Source: Ochotona curzoniae
Taxonomy: Eukaryota > Chordata > Mammalia > Lagomorpha > Ochotonidae
NCBI RefSeq assembly: GCF_017591425.1
Contig: NW_024467106.1
Span: forward strand, 20,016,501 to 20,080,500
Length of the DNA stretch: 64,000 bases
Reading direction: 5' to 3'
Position numbers and translations under genes: made by a program. Under the pieces are notes generated by a model. That model saw only the letters and a program-made list of their open reading frames with translations. It did no database searches and was not told the origin of the DNA. The number at the start of each line of letters is the position of its first letter. Within the stretch, counting starts at the first letter, position 1. Shown piece after piece: positions 1 through 10,800 of this stretch.

Positions 1-1
1 G

Positions 2-901
2 GGCCAAAAGCCATTATCAATATCGACGATACGAGATGAAGACATGGAAGTGTTACCAACAAAGGAATTGATGAAAATAATGCTAAAATCTCTCAGAGAC
101 GTGGACACAAAGCTGGAAGACCTCCAGAACCGCATAATCACCGAAATACAACAAATCAAAACCAAACTGGATGCCCAAGATAATAAGATTGAAAGCCTCA
201 TCAACAGAATAAATGCGGCAGAGGAAAGGATCTCTGAAACAGAAGACACACAAAATGAAAGTGCCCAGCGAATTAAACAGCTGGAGACAAACCTCAGCAA
301 AACTAATAAAATGATGCAAGAGATGAAGGATTACCTTAGAAAATTGAATATTCGGATCATCGGCCTCCCCGAGGGAGTAGAAAGAGAATCTGGGATGCAA
401 GCAGTGCTCGATGAAATTATACAGGAAAACTTCCAAAACACTTGGAACACGAATCCACCCCGCATACAGGATGGACAGAGAACTCCCAACAGACATGATC
501 CAAAGAGATCTTCACCCAGACACACGGTGCTCAAGTTCTACTCCAATGAAGACAAAGAAGGAATCCTGAGACAAGTACGAAGTAGAGAAAAGATCACATA
601 CAGGGGAAAACCCATCAGAATCACTGCTGACTTCTCCGAAGAGACCCTACAAGCAAGGAGAGAATGGACAAAGATCTTCCAAGTCCTGAAACAAAACAAC
701 TGTCAACCAAAAATAATCTACCCAGCAAAGATCTCATTTGTATATGAGAACGAAATCAGATACTTCAATAGCAAAGAAAAACTAGAAGAATATGTCTACA
801 CAAAACCAGCTCTGCAAAGTCTCCTTAGAAATGCGCTAGTCCCGGACAAAAAGGAGGCAAATCACAAACAAAGTTGGCAAATAAGAAGGTCTCCAAACTA
901 A
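2..901 (+). CDS. LINE-1 ORF1 protein (RNA-binding chaperone), N-terminus cut by window edge
   Basis: ORF1p is a trimeric RNA-binding protein that coats L1 RNA in the cytoplasm. The frame has no stop from base 2, so the first ATG seen (base 44) is probably internal: 299 codons are visible against roughly 340 in the human protein. Counting from base 2, residues about 15-110 form a heptad-rich coiled coil with many Lys, Glu, Gln and Asn. An RRM-like domain starts near residue 115 with the family motif LNIRIIGLPEG. The C-terminal domain follows from about residue 174 and includes a REW motif and the conserved YPAKISF stretch near the end. It stops with TAA at 899-901, 55 bases before the ORF2 start. 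No internal stop or frameshift is seen. Confidence 0.93.
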   Translation, partial: GQKPLSISTIRDEDMEVLPTKELMKIMLKSLRDVDTKLEDLQNRIITEIQQIKTKLDAQDNKIESLINRINAAEERISETEDTQNESAQRIKQLETNLSKTNKMMQEMKDYLRKLNIRIIGLPEGVERESGMQAVLDEIIQENFQNTWNTNPPRIQDGQRTPNRHDPKRSSPRHTVLKFYSNEDKEGILRQVRSREKITYRGKPIRITADFSEETLQARREWTKIFQVLKQNNCQPKIIYPAKISFVYENEIRYFNSKEKLEEYVYTKPALQSLLRNALVPDKKEANHKQSWQIRRSPN

Positions 902-956
902 AGGCCGCACCAACAAGACAATTACATAGGCAACAACACACACACAACACAATCAC

Positions 957-2132
957 ATGGCAGGGCAAAATTGCAACCTCTCAATTTTAACTCTCAACAC
1001 AAATGGTCTAAATTCACCAATCAAAAGACAGAGATTAATAGAATGGATCATCAAACAAGACCCAACCATCTGTTGCCTACAAGAAACGCATCTAACCAGA
1101 AAGGATGCAAAGAAACTGAAAGTGAAGGGATGGAAAAAGATATTTCACGCCAATAGACGAGAAAAAAAAGCTGGGGTAGCTATCCTAATTTCAGACGAGA
1201 TAGATTTCATTCTAACTAACATCAAAAGAGACAGGGAAGGCCATTTTATACTGGTGAAAGGAATGATCCATCAAGAAGCAATCACCATCATTAATGTTTA
1301 TGCACCGAATCTTAATGCACCTACTTATGTAAAGCAATTACTTACAGACTTAAGGGAAGACATAGACACCCGCACAATTCTTGTAGGCGATCTCAACACA
1401 CCTCTAACAACAATGGACCGGTCTACGAAACAAAAACTCAACAAAGAAACAACAGAGCTCACACAAACAATAGAACAACTGGACTTAGTAGACATATATA
1501 GAACTTTTTATCCTAAGGCCACAGACTATACCTTCTTCTCAGCGGTGCATGGCACCTTCTCCAGAATCGACCACATGATAGGACATAAAGCGAATCTAAA
1601 CAACTTCCAAAACATTAGTATCATACCATGTACCCTCTCAGACCACCATGGGATGAAACTGGAAATCAACAACTCAAAACTCCCCAGGAAGTATAGGCAC
1701 TCTTGGAAATTGAACAATATGCTATTAAACGAACAATGGGTCAGAGAAGAAATTAAAGATGAGATCAAAAAATTTATGGAAACCAATGAAAACTCTGATA
1801 CAACATTCCAAAACTTGTGGGACACCGCCAAAGCAGTGCTACGAGGTAGATTCATTGCAATCGGAGCCCATGTCAAGGCCCAAGAAAGACGCCAAATACA
1901 GGAACTAACCTCACACCTCCAGGATCTGGAAAAACAGCAGCAGAAGAGTCCCACACACAATAGGAAACAAGAAATCATCAAAACAAGGGAGGAGATAAAC
2001 CAAATAGAAATCAAAAAAACTATACATAAAATCAACAAATCAAAAAGTTGGTTTTTTGAGAAAATAAACAAAATAGACACTCCACTGGCCCGATTGACCA
2101 AAAAAAAAACAAGAGAAAGTGAGAATCAATAG
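957..2132 (+). CDS. LINE-1 ORF2, 5' part: endonuclease (frameshifted before the RT domain)
   Basis: This is the apurinic-type endonuclease that nicks target DNA at T-rich sites to prime reverse transcription. The ATG at 957 opens with the family pattern LTLNTNGLN. Catalytic positions conserved in human L1 are present: Asn14, Glu43 (QETHLT), a VYAPN block, the GDLNTPL block with the catalytic Asp and Asn, and the terminal SDHH with the catalytic Asp-His pair. The last about ten codons, after the A-run at 2100-2109, are out of frame and end at TAG 2130-2132. One surplus A in that run (10 rather than 9) explains the break and would have joined this frame to the downstream frame. A sequencing or assembly slip in the homopolymer could look the same. 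Confidence 0.93.
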   Translation: MAGQNCNLSILTLNTNGLNSPIKRQRLIEWIIKQDPTICCLQETHLTRKDAKKLKVKGWKKIFHANRREKKAGVAILISDEIDFILTNIKRDREGHFILVKGMIHQEAITIINVYAPNLNAPTYVKQLLTDLREDIDTRTILVGDLNTPLTTMDRSTKQKLNKETTELTQTIEQLDLVDIYRTFYPKATDYTFFSAVHGTFSRIDHMIGHKANLNNFQNISIIPCTLSDHHGMKLEINNSKLPRKYRHSWKLNNMLLNEQWVREEIKDEIKKFMETNENSDTTFQNLWDTAKAVLRGRFIAIGAHVKAQERRQIQELTSHLQDLEKQQQKSPTHNRKQEIIKTREEINQIEIKKTIHKINKSKSWFFEKINKIDTPLARLTKKKTRESENQ

Positions 2133-4770
2133 CATTAAAGATGAAAAAGGCAACATAACAACAGACACTGCAATCATTAAGAAAATAATTAGAAATTACT
2201 ACAAAGAACTGTACTCCCACAAATTTGAGGACCACCAAGAAATAGAAAAGTTCTTGGACTCCCACCACTTACCAAAACTCAGTCCGGAGGCAACTGCAGA
2301 ATTAAATAAACCCATAACCGAGGTAGAGATTGAAACAGTCATCAAAGATCTCCCAACGAAAAAAAGCCCAGGCCCAGACGGCTTCACTACAGAATTCTAC
2401 AAAACATTCCGAACAGAACTAACCCCAATCCTCTACAAGCTCTTCAAAACAATAGAGGAGGAAGCAACCCTCCCAAACTCATTCTATGAAGCTAACATCA
2501 CCTTAATCCCAAAACCGGACAGAGAACCATCAGAGAAGGAAAACTACAGACCTATTTCTCTGATGAACATTGATGCTAAAATTCTCAACAAAATCCTAGC
2601 CAATAGAATTCAAAAAATCATCAGACAGATCATTCATCCGGATCAAGTAGGATTCATCCCTGGAATGCAGGGATGGTTCAACATTCGGAAATCCATAAAT
2701 GTTATAAACCACATCCAAAAACTGCAAAACAAGAACCACATGATAGTTTCAATAGATGCAGAAAAAGCTTTCGACAAAATCCAACACCTCTTCATGCTAA
2801 AAACTCTAGCCAAAGTAGGCATAGATGGGAAAATCCACAACATAATCAAAGCAATTTATGAAAAACCCAATGCCAGTATCATACTGAATGGAGAAAAGCT
2901 AGAACCCTTCCCACTGCGATCTGGAACAAGACAAGGGTGCCCGCTATCACCACTGCTATTCAACATAGTCCTAGAGGTACTTGCAGAGGCCATAAGACAA
3001 GAAAAAGAAATCAAAGGCATACGTATAGGAAACGAAGAAGTCAAGCTTTCACTATATGCAGATGACATAATCCTGTACATAGAAAAACCAGGAGACTCAA
3101 TACAGAAACTGCTAGAACTTATACGAGAGTTTGGCAGAGTGGCGGGGTACAAAATTAACGAACGAAAATCAACAGCCATAGTGTTCGCAAATAACACCAA
3201 GATGGAAGAAGATCTAACCAACAGGATACCATTCAAAATAGCAGAGAGAAGTATGAAGTATTTGGGAATAAATTTAACCAAAAGCGTAGGAGACCTATTC
3301 GAAGAAAACTACAAACTATTTAAAAAGGAAATTGAACAAAACCTCAAAAGATGGAATAACATCCCGTGCTCCTGGATAGGCAAAATCAATATCATTAAAA
3401 TGTCTATACTACCACAAGCAATATACATTTTCAACGCAATTCCAATCAAATTGCCCAAAACATTCTTCACGGAACTGGATACAATGATTCAAGAGTTCAT
3501 CTGGAAACACAAAAAACCACGAATAGCTAGAACCATCCTGAAAAATAAGAAGTTAGCAGGGGGAATCACAATCCCGGACCTCTGGACATACTATAGAGCA
3601 GTGGTTATCAAAACAGCCTGGTACTGGCACAAAGACAGAAAGGAAGATCAATGGAATAGAATAGAAGCACCAAAAGGGAACCCACACAAATACAGCCAAT
3701 TAATCTTTGACAAAAAGACCAATGACAACTCAAGCAAGTGGGAAGGCCTCTTTAGTAAATGTTGTTGGGACAACTGGCTGATAGCCTGTAGAAACAAAAA
3801 GATAGACCCACATCTATCACCATACACTAAGATCCAATCTACATGGATAAAAGACCTAAACCTACATCCAGAAACCTTCAAACTCTTGCAGGAAAATGTA
3901 GGAAATACCCTGCAAGACCTAGGAGTAGGTTCCGACTTTCTAAGAAGGACACCAAAAGCAATAGCAGTTGAGAACAGAATAAACAAATGGGACCTCATCA
4001 AACTAAGAAGCTTCTGTACAGCAAGGGAAACAATCAACAAAGTAAAAAAGCAACCCACAGATTGGGAGAAGATCTTTGCACACGATATAGGCGATAGGGG
4101 GCTAATTTCCAGGATATACAAAGAACTTCAAAACAACCAAAAAACCAAAACAAACAAACCACTCAAGAAATGGGCACGGGAAATGGGCAAACATTTCACA
4201 AAGGAACAAGTCCAAATGGCAAACAAACATATGAAAAAATGTTCCAGCTCCCTAGCAATAAGGGAAATCCAAATTAAAACATCGATGAGGTACCACCTAA
4301 CACCAGTAAGATTGGCCCACATAAACAAGAACACCAAAGACGCTTGCTGGCGAGGATGCGGGGAAAAGGGAACCCTACTCCACTGCTGGTGGAGCTGCAA
4401 ATTGGTACAGCCTTTATGGAAATCAGTCTGGAGAACACTCAAACAACTCAAAATCTGCATACCATATGACCCAGCAATAGCACTCCTAGGAATATATCCA
4501 AAACACCTGTTTTACGACAAACCAACATGCATCCCTATGTTCATTGCAGCACAATCAGTAATTGCAAAAACATGGAAGCAACCGAAATGCCCATCAGCAG
4601 AAGATTGGATAAGAAAGCTTTGGTTCATCTACTCCATGGAATACTACTCAGCTATTAAAAAAAACAAAATGCAGTTCTTTGTGGCTAAATGGGCACAACT
4701 GGAAACTATAATGCTAAGGGAAATGAGTGAATCCCAAAAGATTAGATACCACATGTTTGCCTTGATTTAA
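2098..4770 (+). CDS. LINE-1 ORF2, 3' part: reverse transcriptase and Cys-rich C-terminus
   Basis: This is the in-frame continuation of ORF2 after the A-run; the frame is open from 2098, and 2119 (GTG) is only the first start-like codon, not a true start. The Z and RT regions follow: a KSPGPDGF block, an RPISLMN block, [18 protein letters not shown], the [11 protein letters not shown] motif and the catalytic YADD at bases 3055-3066. The C-terminus has the Cys-rich motif C-x3-C-x7-H-C-x3-C (bases 4345-4398) and ends in a [10 protein letters not shown] block with TAA at 4768-4770. The two parts sum to about 1,270 residues, the normal L1 ORF2 length. No further stop or shift is seen, so the RT part looks recent and unconstrained only by the upstream break. 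Confidence 0.94.
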   Translation, partial: PKKKQEKVRINSIKDEKGNITTDTAIIKKIIRNYYKELYSHKFEDHQEIEKFLDSHHLPKLSPEATAELNKPITEVEIETVIKDLPTKKSPGPDGFTTEFYKTFRTELTPILYKLFKTIEEEATLPNSFYEANITLIPKPDREPSEKENYRPISLMNIDAKILNKILANRIQKIIRQIIHPDQVGFIPGMQGWFNIRKSINVINHIQKLQNKNHMIVSIDAEKAFDKIQHLFMLKTLAKVGIDGKIHNIIKAIYEKPNASIILNGEKLEPFPLRSGTRQGCPLSPLLFNIVLEVLAEAIRQEKEIKGIRIGNEEVKLSLYADDIILYIEKPGDSIQKLLELIREFGRVAGYKINERKSTAIVFANNTKMEEDLTNRIPFKIAERSMKYLGINLTKSVGDLFEENYKLFKKEIEQNLKRWNNIPCSWIGKINIIKMSILPQAIYIFNAIPIKLPKTFFTELDTMIQEFIWKHKKPRIARTILKNKKLAGGITIPDLWTYYRAVVIKTAWYWHKDRKEDQWNRIEAPKGNPHKYSQLIFDKKTNDNSSKWEGLFSKCCWDNWLIACRNKKIDPHLSPYTKIQSTWIKDLNLHPETFKLLQENVGNTLQDLGVGSDFLRRTPKAIAVENRINKWDLIKLRSFCTARETINKVKKQPTDWEKIFAHDIGDRGLISRIYKELQNNQKTKTNKPLKKWAREMGKHFTKEQVQMANKHMKKCSSSLAIREIQIKTSMRYHLTPVRLAHINKNTKDACWRGCGEKGTLLHCWWSCKLVQPLWKSVWRTLKQLKICIPYDPAIALLGIYPKHLFYDKPTCIPMFIAAQSVIAKTWKQPKCPSAEDWIRKLWFIYSMEYYSAIKKNKMQFFVAKWAQLETIMLREMSESQKIRYHMFALI

Positions 4771-5207
4771 CCTGTAATTTTTTGTTTGGTTGTTGGTTAT
4801 TTTTTGAACCTGTCATTGATACTGTCTCAACCCAGATGTTTCGAAGAATGGAACTTGCATTATTTTTAACATATTGTCTACCCATTACTATGTCAATTAA
4901 TTCCATAATGTTGTATATTGATACTGAGGCCTTGTTGGGGCTTTTAACTGACCGGATCTTTACTCTGTTAGACCTATCTTCAGACCATAGAAGGTCTCCC
5001 CAAGAGGCCACTGAACTTATCTGGACAATAAGACGCTGAACTTTATGCTAGGCATGTGTTTGCAAGCAATGAATCTCAACTTAACTTGAACTATGGTTAT
5101 GCAACAAGGTGGAGGAATCCACCATGGGGGGAGGGGTATGGGAGGGGTGGGGGGAATCCCCATCGCCTATAAAACTGTACTACATAATACAATGTAAGCA
5201 ACAATAA
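4771..5207 (+). other. LINE-1 3' UTR
   Basis: Non-coding tail between the ORF2 stop and the A-tail, 437 bases. It carries a long G-rich polypurine tract at 5126-5154 (runs of 6, 4, 3, 4 and 6 G), a feature shared by many mammalian L1 3' UTRs, and an AATAAA signal at 5203-5208 directly abutting the A-tail. Confidence 0.85.
5126..5154 (+). other. G-rich tract with G-quadruplex potential in L1 3' UTR
   Basis: Five G runs of three or more bases separated by one- to three-base loops. This satisfies the usual four-run G-quadruplex pattern on the + (L1 sense) strand. G-quadruplexes in the L1 3' UTR are known from primate L1; a role here is inference. Confidence 0.75.
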
Positions 5208-5252
5208 AAAAAAAAAAAAAAACAATTAAAAAAAAAAAAAAAAAAAAAAAAA
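5203..5252 (+). terminator. L1 polyadenylation signal and A-tail
   Basis: AATAAA at 5203-5208 runs into an A-tract interrupted once by a short CAATT. The tail is about 45 bases, typical of a recent insertion. Confidence 0.85.
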
Positions 5253-6344
5253 GAGTATTTCTGAATGAAACCATCTATGTCAAATTGGTACACCACACAG
5301 CTCAGAAGCGCCAACATCATCATTATCATTGTCATCATTACTAATTCTATGATTACTATCTCTGTTATTTATACATCTTTCATATCTTTAGTTTAAAATA
5401 ATGTTTGGCATTATTCTTCTTGGCACTTTAAATTACAAAAATGTTGAGTGCTTCCAGTTTCTATGAATACAATCTTGGAGAATTCTTTGGACAACGTGGG
5501 TGAAAGAAGAATCTATTTTTAGTGTACTAAAAATAGGAGTGTGTCTCAAAAAAAAAAAAACCTATTGTTTTTATTATCTATTGTGCTTCCTCCATGGGCT
5601 ACATGAGCCAAACAGCCACTGAAACCTTTGTCGCAAATTAATTCCACATCTTGTTTCAGCTGCTGAAATGCTTGCCTATAGCACCCCCTGCTGGGTGCTC
5701 AGGGTAATTACTCCTTTCTAAAGGCTATACAGCTTTAGCCTTGCAAGTCAGCACAGTGCTCACATCACCAGCATAGGCGTCGTGTAAAAAGCCTGTGAGA
5801 AAGCCAGAACCCAAGTCCCACTTGCCAATGAGAACCCGCGTTTCATCACGCTCCCTGGTGATCCATCTGTATACGCAGCACATTTGGGAAGGACTGCATT
5901 ACACCATGCAGGAAATAACCCCTTACTCAAGAAACATTCCTCCACCGCCTCATCGCTGCGAAAAACAAAAACACATTTCGTTTTCTTCACAGAGGGACTG
6001 GAAATCAAACTCCTGTAATAATTACGATTGATCATGAACATTTAAATTATGTATTTTATGATAAGTGAATTGTATCTCAAAAAATTTTTTAAAGTACAGC
6101 AAATCCAGGATCATAGAACACTGCTCTAGAGCCCAGTAGCAACACCCCAAGGAAGCACTACATCACAGCAAGCTGTGGATTTTGAAAACAGGTGGATCAT
6201 ACTGAAATCCCACCCTTCCGATGCAACGAGGGCTGTCGTACAGCAATGCACAAAGTTCCGTGGTACACAGATAAGAGAAACACAAACTTCAAAGGTTCAA
6301 GGAAGAGGTGGTATCCAAGATGGATCTTAAAAGAAGAAATCTGG
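5253..6344. other. Mostly unique spacer
   Basis: No credible exon. A CTCF-like motif lies at 5679-5695. About 6020-6090 resembles the AT-rich very 3' end of an old L1 (a TAAATTATGTATTTTATGA-like tract followed by an ATCTCAAAAAA tail), but it is too short to be sure. Confidence 0.5.
5679..5695 (-). promoter_or_regulatory. Possible CTCF binding site (reverse orientation)
   Basis: The stretch TAGCACCCCCTGCTGGG matches the reverse form of the CTCF core (AGCGCCccCTgsTGGC pattern) with one mismatch at the CpG. It is motif evidence only. Confidence 0.35.
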
Positions 6345-6660
6345 GGCCCGGCACAGTAGCCTAGCAGCTAAAGTCCTCACCTTGCACGAACCAGGACCCC
6401 ATATGAACGCCGCTTCTAATTCCGGCGGACCCGCTTCCCATCCAGCTCCCTGCTTGTGGCCTGGAAAATCAGTCGAGGATGGCCCAAAACCTTGGGACCT
6501 TGCACCCAGGTGGAAGACCTGGAAGAAGCTCCTGGCTCTAGATTGGCTCAGCTCCGACCATTGTGGCCACTTGGGGAGTGATCCAGCAGATGGAAGATTT
6601 TTCTTTGTCTCTCTGTAGCTATCTGCCTTTCCAATCAAAATAAAACAAATCTTTAAAAAA
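6345..6660 (+). mobile_element. CSINE, full length
   Basis: The tRNA-derived head begins GGCCCGGCACAGTAGCC. The central body contains a CCATCCAGCTCCCTGC block and a GGCC(T/A)GGAAA block. The tail ends with a CCAATCAAAATAAA-type stretch and AAATCTTTAAAAAA. The sequence is close to the youngest copies, so the insertion is fairly recent. Confidence 0.9.
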
Positions 6661-6851
6661 GAAAAAGGAAGGAATTTATGAAACAGGCAATGCTGGGCAG
6701 GTAGCCAGACAGGAGGGACACTTTGAGCAGAAGCACATGTGTTCAAGGGTATGGACTGTATGAGAAGAATGTCAAATCCTTTGGGGTCTCTTAGGTGAGC
6801 AGCAGATTAGCAACAAGGCTGCTACCTTGATTGGTTTGTGAAAAATCTATG

Positions 6852-7158
6852 CTTTATTTCCTTTTTTTTAAAGTCAGATACAGAGAGGAGGAGAGACAGA
6901 GTAGAAGATCCTCTGTCTGCTGGTTCTCTCCCCACGTGACTGTAATGGCTGGAGCTGAGCCAATCTGAAGCCAGGAGCCCCCTCTGGGTCTCTCACGTGC
7001 AGAGTTCCAAAGCCTTGGTACATCCTCAACTGCTTTCCCTGGCCACAAGCAGGGAGCTGGATGGGAAGTGGAGCTGCCGGGATCAGAACCAGCGCCCATA
7101 TGGGATCCCAGTGCGTTCAAGGCGAGGGTTTTAACCACTAGACTATCATGCTGGGCCC
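6852..7158 (-). mobile_element. CSINE, full length, antisense
   Basis: Reverse complement of the SINE: T-rich tail on the left, head ending in GCTGGGCCC on the right. It is flanked by 8-bp direct repeats AATCTATG (6844-6851 and 7159-7166), the expected target-site duplication. Confidence 0.9.
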
Positions 7159-7159
7159 A

Positions 7160-7465
7160 ATCTATGTTTTCTAAGATATAAATCTCTAGACGTTTGAAAG
7201 ATTAGCAGTGATATTTTTATTCTTTGAAAAAAAAATTAAATGTGAATAAAAAACTTTTCTAAAGATTATACTGGAAGCTCTAAATAGTTTGAAAGACCCA
7301 TAAACTATAAAGATGTTTTGTAATACTGACCATGTAATTTCTTTAAAAATAAAGAGAAAATGAACACTTTAAAAAAGATCATACATTAAGTTGTAAATTA
7401 TTCTAGTTATCATAGGAAATTGAAAAATTATAAATTATGTGTTCCTATATAGCTTAGTGCTTGTT
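7160..7465. other. AT-rich spacer, nothing recognised
   Basis: A-rich sequence of about 300 bases with no ORF, repeat family or motif that I can name. Confidence 0.5.
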
Positions 7466-7469
7466 TCTT

Positions 7470-7688
7470 ACAAGTGGAGCCAGTGTTATATAATATAGGC
7501 ATCCTATATAGGCACCAGTTCAAATCCCTGGTGCGCCACTTTCAATCCAACTCCCTGCTAATGCTCCTAGAAAATCAGCAAAATATGGCCCCAACTTCTG
7601 GGGCCCCGTGCCCATGTAGGAGACCCAGACAAAATTCATGGCTTTTGTCAGGCCCAGATTCAGCCATTGGGGAGTAAAATAGTAAATG

Positions 7689-7746
<58 letters not shown>

Positions 7747-7782
7747 CTCCCTGCCTTTCAAGCAAATAAATCTTTTTTAAAA
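7470..7782 (+). mobile_element. Older CSINE with expanded (CT)n
   Basis: A diverged head is followed by the body (CTCCCTGCTAATGCTCCTAG, GGGAGTAAA) and a 51-base perfect CT repeat at 7691-7741 in the normal CT-rich zone of the SINE. The tail ends CAAATAAATCTTTTTTAAAA. Confidence 0.85.
7691..7741 (+). repeat. (CT)n microsatellite inside a SINE
   Basis: Uninterrupted CT dinucleotide of about 25 units, grown from the pyrimidine-rich part of the SINE at 7470-7782. Confidence 0.95.
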
Positions 7783-8363
7783 ACAATTATTTATATCATT
7801 GCTTTCAAAACAGGGAAGAAATATATCAAAATGCAACGAGGACATTTCCAGGAGCTAGAATATTCAGAGATTGCAGAGTGAACAACAAGAAAGACTTTAA
7901 CTTTTAAGCTAATTTTTAAAAATTGAGTCTGTATTAATAGAAACACATTTGGCTGTGGATGTGTTTTCAGCAGATCTGGAGAGCGGGGATGGCATGGAGG
8001 TGAGGAGGTGTGCAAGGGAGGCAAGCAGCTGCCCTCATAGGTGACAGCTGAGCCTCTGTGAACAGCCCTGGGCCTTCATGCAGCTAATACGTGAAGGCTT
8101 TAGAGTGGATGACTTTTGAGAGTACAACTGCCAGTCACACTAGTCATATCCCAGCAAAGTTCTGGAAAACAGAGTTTTCCAACTCACCAGCTGGTCAAGA
8201 ACAGCAGTAGGAACCTCTTTCCCAGAAGAACCTGTCGCCCTGGCAAACATCACCTCTACTCCCAAGGATGGAAATAAAGACATTTTGGCCAGGAGCTAGA
8301 AAGGGGAGCTGGGTGGGGTACAGCCACACCCCTTTCTCCCCCCACAATCTGGTCCAGGACTGC
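7783..8363. other. Unique spacer
   Basis: No gene or repeat recognised. It ends where a 5'-truncated SINE begins. Confidence 0.45.
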
Positions 8364-8470
8364 ACCGGCCGTTGCGCTCACTTGGGGAGTGAATCATCGG
8401 ACGGAAGATCTTCCTCTCTGTCTCTCCTCTCTATATCCGCCTTTCCAATAAAAAAAAAAATCTTTAAAAA
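8364..8470 (+). mobile_element. CSINE, 5'-truncated, young subfamily
   Basis: Only the 3' third is present, starting at the GGCCGTTGCGCTCACTTGGG region and running through GAATCATCGGACGGAAG to the AATAAAA tail and A-run. The sequence matches the two youngest copies in the window almost base for base. Truncated CSINEs are less common than full-length ones. Confidence 0.85.
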
Positions 8471-8649
8471 ACAAAATAAGTGGAAGGGAAGAAATAAAAT
8501 AAAAACCAGAATTCAATGAAAAGAAAATGGCCAGATAACAAGTACAAAAGCTAGTTCCCTGAGGAAGAAACAAACCAGTAAAGCATTATTATCTAAACTA
8601 ATCAGGTTTTTAATATTAATAGAATTTTAATTTGTTTGTTTTATTATTT

Positions 8650-9901
8650 TATGACAAATCAGATTTTAAAGAGAGATTCTCCAAAAGCCAATATCATACG
8701 TGAGGGGCAGTACTTTCATCTCATTAAACTTTCAAGTTTAAATCCATTAAGAAAGATAATCTGAGACCATTAAGAACAAATGTTGTCAATAGATTCAGTA
8801 ACTTAGATGAACTAGACAAATGCTATTAAAAAATAGAAATCACCAAAACTGACTTGGGGGGAATAAAAGCAAATCTGAAAATCCCAGTATATGTTAAAGA
8901 TAGATCATAAGGAAAAACTTACAAATCATAAGAAATCTCCATGCCTTGTTGTCTTCATCAGTAAATTGTATATTTAAGGAAGAAATTATATGAGTCCATA
9001 CAAATTCTTATGGCCTATAAAGAAAGAAGGAGCCACTTCCCTACTTCTCTAATAAGACTAACATTATCCCAACGTCTATAGCAGGCATATTAAAATAAAA
9101 ATTAGACCTTCATAACATAAAACAAATCTATAACAGAACTGTGACAAAAAAATCAAGCAATATATAAAAAAGATAACATATCACAGACGAAGCAGTTGAA
9201 TATTTAAGAGCTGCCATTCAACTACGCATTCCATCATACTAACTTGAGAATCCACATGATGTGCTCAATAGATATGGAAAAATCATTTGACAACGCCAGT
9301 GTCATAAAGTTAAAATCATACCACAAACCAGCAAGTCCGCTCCCAACCATTACCTGAGAGAAATGAAGACATGTCCACACATTTTTACACAGTGCACAAA
9401 TGTCCAAAAAATCTTTATTAATAGTACTAACGGCAACTGGGGCTGATCCAAATGTCCATGAACAGCACAATGGGCTTAACACATTGCAATTTATGTCCAG
9501 CAGTAACAACTACCAGAGACTCGGGCAACAACTTGGATAGGTCACAATAGCCTTATGTTAGGTGAAACGTTAAGAGTCTATAATACACAATTTTGTGTGC
9601 AAGTATTTCTTTAAAAGGCAAATCTATCATGGTAGAATGTACATCAGTGGTTGGTTAACACCAGTGGTAAATGGAAAATTAACCAAGGAAACAGCAAACT
9701 TTATAGGATGTTTGAAATATTGTATATGTATTAATGATATCACAATCATATTGCATGAAGATTTGATATATAAATATGTAGAAATTCATCAGATACACAT
9801 GTAAAATGGATGTATGCTTTTGTATGCAATTCATGCCTCCATAAAACAGTAACCATTTATAAAAACTACCTTCATAATAACTTATATTAAAAAAAAAAAA
9901 A
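8650..9901 (+). mobile_element. Old LINE-1 fragment, 3' part
   Basis: Decayed ORF2 sequence; about 9250-9290 translates to a remnant of the RT block that in young L1 reads [10 protein letters not shown]. It is followed by L1 3' sequence (CAAATGTCCATGAACAGC, TTATGTTAGGTGAAACG, AGTGGTTGGTTAACACCAGT) and an A-run at 9890-9901. It has many stops and internal deletions. Confidence 0.75.
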
Positions 9902-10534
9902 CAGAATTCCCCATGGAGTGGCTTAGAGTTGTTGAATATGAGTTTGAGCTGGACCACAGAATGTTCCGGCATCATTGGTGGGGTTTTAATGACAGTTTGA
10001 ACTCTTAACTGACATACTGGTGCAGTGGGCACAGAGCAATGCACTGACAATGCCAGTTCAGTAAAAATAGGAGGACCTCCAGGCATTTGGGGTTTTTTAC
10101 TTGCAGTCTTAAAGTGTTCCCAGGAAAGCAAAAGAGACATTTTGCAATGTGGACAAGTGAGCTGCATCTCCAACCACTTCTCCAGAAACCTCCTGGGACT
10201 AGTCCTGTGGTGAAGGAGCACAAGATGAGAGGTCCCTAGGTAAGAAGAGTTCAGCTTTAAGAGCTGAGAGACCCATCTGATGTCGCACTAGCTAGAGAAG
10301 GCTGAGTCTCACCTGCAGCAGCAGCAAACCAGCGTTCATGGCTGAGAAAATGGAAGCCAAAACTGAGAGAAGGTCAGCGTCTTTCATGGCCTCCCTGGAG
10401 GACTCAGTCTGAAGAAGCAGACCCTGCATTTCCTGGATTAGCCAAGTAAGCCATTGCACCAGGCCCTATGCTTTTCCATTTTGCTGTACTTCATAACCAC
10501 CTATGGCCATTGGAGTTGAGAGGTAGGGCCTGAG
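9902..10534. other. Unique spacer with an unexplained minus-strand open frame
   Basis: On the minus strand a frame is open from 10221 to about 9905 before entering L1 sequence. It contains a KWLEMQLTCPHCK stretch that looks like the last Cys pair of a RING finger, but no complete zinc-binding set. About 10440-10470 resembles a reversed SINE head remnant (GCACCAGGCCC). I do not call a gene. Confidence 0.35.
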
Positions 10535-10640
10535 AATCAATTTCACTGTCCCATTTTACTGAGGAAAGTAGAGTCCTGAGAAATGAAATCTTACCTATGA
10601 AACAATGTGGCTAAGATCCAAACATGCTTGAATTGCAATG
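10535..10640 (-). mobile_element. MIR fragment
   Basis: Contains the reversed MIR core (CCCATTTTACTGAGGAAA, then GAGTCCTGAGAAATGAA). It is an ancient tRNA-derived SINE. Confidence 0.5.
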
Positions 10641-10654
10641 ATACTCCCCCCCCC

Positions 10655-10800
10655 CCATTTACTAACTGCATGCAAGAGGACAAAATCCTTAGTGCCCTAA
10701 ACTTACTCTGCTTTGTCTATAAAATAGGAAAAACAGCCGCTATGTATGGAATGACACAAGGACTACAGCAAGCAGTTTCACACAATGACCCTTCAAAAAA
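10655..10800 (+). mobile_element. MIR fragment
   Basis: Sense MIR pattern: TTTACTAACTGCATGCAAG near the start, then TTTGTCTATAAAATAGG. It lies back to back with the reversed MIR at 10535-10640, separated by a C9 run at 10647-10655. Confidence 0.5.

Larger units (their letters stand above)
1..5252 (+). mobile_element. Young LINE-1 retrotransposon, nearly complete, 5' end outside window
   Basis: Order seen: ORF1 (open at the window edge), 55-bp spacer, ORF2, 3' UTR, AATAAA and an A-tail ending near 5252. All protein domains of an autonomous L1 are present, and the only clear lesion is one surplus base in an A-run of ORF2 (2100-2109). The 957-4770 span is 3,814 nt, one more than a multiple of three, which supports a single-base change. 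The intact body and long A-tail indicate a recent insertion. The 5' UTR and the left target-site copy lie outside the window, so full length cannot be proved. Confidence 0.95.

Noticed and set aside
83..534. Minus-strand frames opposite L1 ORF1
   Set aside because: Shadows of the sense ORF1 coding sequence.
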